A DNA stretch of 36,997 nucleotides. Origin: Entrophospora sp. SA101. Its lineage: Eukaryota; Glomeromycota; Glomeromycetes; Entrophosporales; Entrophosporaceae. Each line of letters opens with the position of its first letter. The stretch's first letter is position 1. Shown here piece by piece: positions 36,160 to 36,997 of the stretch. Location: contig CAUDNR010004380.1 in NCBI GenBank assembly GCA_958430865.1, forward strand, positions 16,365 to 53,361, given 5' to 3'. Both the position numbers and the translations under genes were made by a program. The notes below the pieces were generated by a model. It saw only the letters and a program-made list of their open reading frames with translations, made no database searches and was not told where the DNA came from.

Positions 36160-36997
36160 TTTAAAAAAGTTTTTTTTTGAAATTAGATTCATTTATCTGT
36201 AATAGAAATTCAATATATTGTATTAATAAAGCTATAGTCCTCTATAGATCAAATTCTGTTACTTAAGCTTGATATTGAAAGTGTGCAATCCAAATTTGGT
36301 TAGTTAATGCAATTCACTTACAAAGGTAACCCAATGGCTTTTCTAGTGATTCTAATTATGTTGATTCTGGCCAATATAGTTGGAGGTTCCAACACTGTAT
36401 TATTACTGGCATACAGCCTAATATAACAACCTGTTATATTGTTACTGGCCTCCACCCAATTAAGGTTGCTTGTCGAAACTCCTCCAGAAATCAATTGGCA
36501 GGGTTTCAGCAGGTTACACATGAATTGTTTATTAGATTTTTGGCAGAGCTTTGCATTTTGAGGTTTGGCCATTTCAGCATAGTTTCAACAGGATTTTTGA
36601 TAAGATTTAATATAGTTTTGCACACCCAATATAACCCAAGGATATCACATTTTGCAAAGCTGAAATCTGGAGCATATTGGGAGGATCTAGGTGATGGTTT
36701 GCCACAAAACAGTCAGTTGTGATTGAAAGATACTATGATCTACATGCATGATTTCTAAATTTGGTAATGGGTTATTTCTTGATGAAATGTTACATAAAGT
36801 TGTAAACTATTACATCAAATTCGCTGCCATTGAATCAAAAATGACACAAGTAGTGATGGGAATTTTTAACCCTACACTTAATAACTCCAAGTTATTAATA
36901 GTTAATAACCACTTATTAAATGTTGCACTCTGAGTGAGAGTTATTAATCCAAAAGATCCATTTTGTCAATCAATCCCAGTGTATAGAATTCAGCATG
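36160..36997. other. 3' flank and repeat-like tract that looks richer in GC
   Basis: A polyadenylation-type AATAAAG lies at about 36225, after the RNF213-like stop. From about 36290 to 36760 the sequence looks visibly richer in G and C than the rest of the intergenic DNA and lacks long A/T runs. It contains near-direct repeats (TATTACTGGC and TTGTTACTGGC; GTTTCAGCAG and TTTCAGCATAG). Two overlapping frames (36318-36572 minus, 36495-36722 plus) have no recognised domain. This looks like part of a dispersed repeat that continues past the window. Confidence 0.45.
36420..36440. repeat. Small perfect hairpin
   Basis: AATATAAC and GTTATATT form an 8-bp stem around the loop AACCT, inside the repeat-like tract. 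Confidence 0.5.

Noticed and set aside
1..36997. tRNA, rRNA or CRISPR-like arrays
   Set aside because: No T-loop GGTTCGA-type box with a matching acceptor stem, no rRNA core sequence and no regularly spaced repeats were found by eye. A covariance-model search would be needed to exclude small RNAs.

Overview
The window looks like nuclear DNA of an arbuscular mycorrhizal fungus of the Rhizophagus (Glomeromycota) type. The grounds are very AT-rich intergenic DNA, genes split by short GT-AG introns (mostly 67-145 nt, often with TAG or AAG acceptors), a BTB-BACK-TLDc gene of the kind expanded in these fungi, a giant RNF213-like gene, and abundant decayed transposon debris. The organism is inferred from gene content, not from a database match.

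Layout. 1-9 kb is gene-poor: two palindromic or foldback elements (410-586 and 601-1457), a decayed tyrosine-recombinase-like relic (about 2395-2930), and one orphan low-complexity ORF (3482-4084, minus). 9.1-10.2 kb holds the C-terminal half of a SUZ12-like PRC2 subunit (C2H2 finger plus VEFS box). A 136-bp hAT-like MITE with an exact 8-bp target-site duplication follows (10436-10571), then a remnant of a FAR1/MULE-type transposase that has lost its catalytic middle (10973-11630, minus). 11.8-13.3 kb is a BTB-BACK-TLDc gene with a one-base frameshift, followed by a decayed tandem copy (about 14090-15050). 15.3-16.3 kb is a complete four-exon ASF1 histone chaperone. 16.4-18.5 kb is relic and palindromic DNA. 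18.6-21.3 kb (minus) is a complete ten-exon ILV3 dihydroxyacid dehydratase whose one long intron carries a MITE. A 355-bp divergent intergenic region separates it from a 14.5-kb, seven-exon RNF213/mysterin-like gene (21654-36159, about 4644 residues). The last 0.8 kb is a repeat-like tract that appears richer in GC than its surroundings.

How the genes relate. There is no operon or gene cluster in the bacterial sense. ILV3 and the RNF213-like gene share a divergent promoter region. SUZ12-like and ASF1 are both chromatin genes about 5 kb apart, with only the BTB genes and transposon relics between them; this may be coincidence. I rebuilt exon joins by hand from splice motifs and reading-frame phase. 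The ILV3, ASF1 and RNF213-like joins all keep phase and family motifs. The 5' end of the SUZ12-like gene is unresolved. The most interesting points are the RNF213-like ligase without a visible RING and with an altered RZ-type zinc finger, the PRC2 subunit, and the set of short inverted-repeat elements with readable ends.
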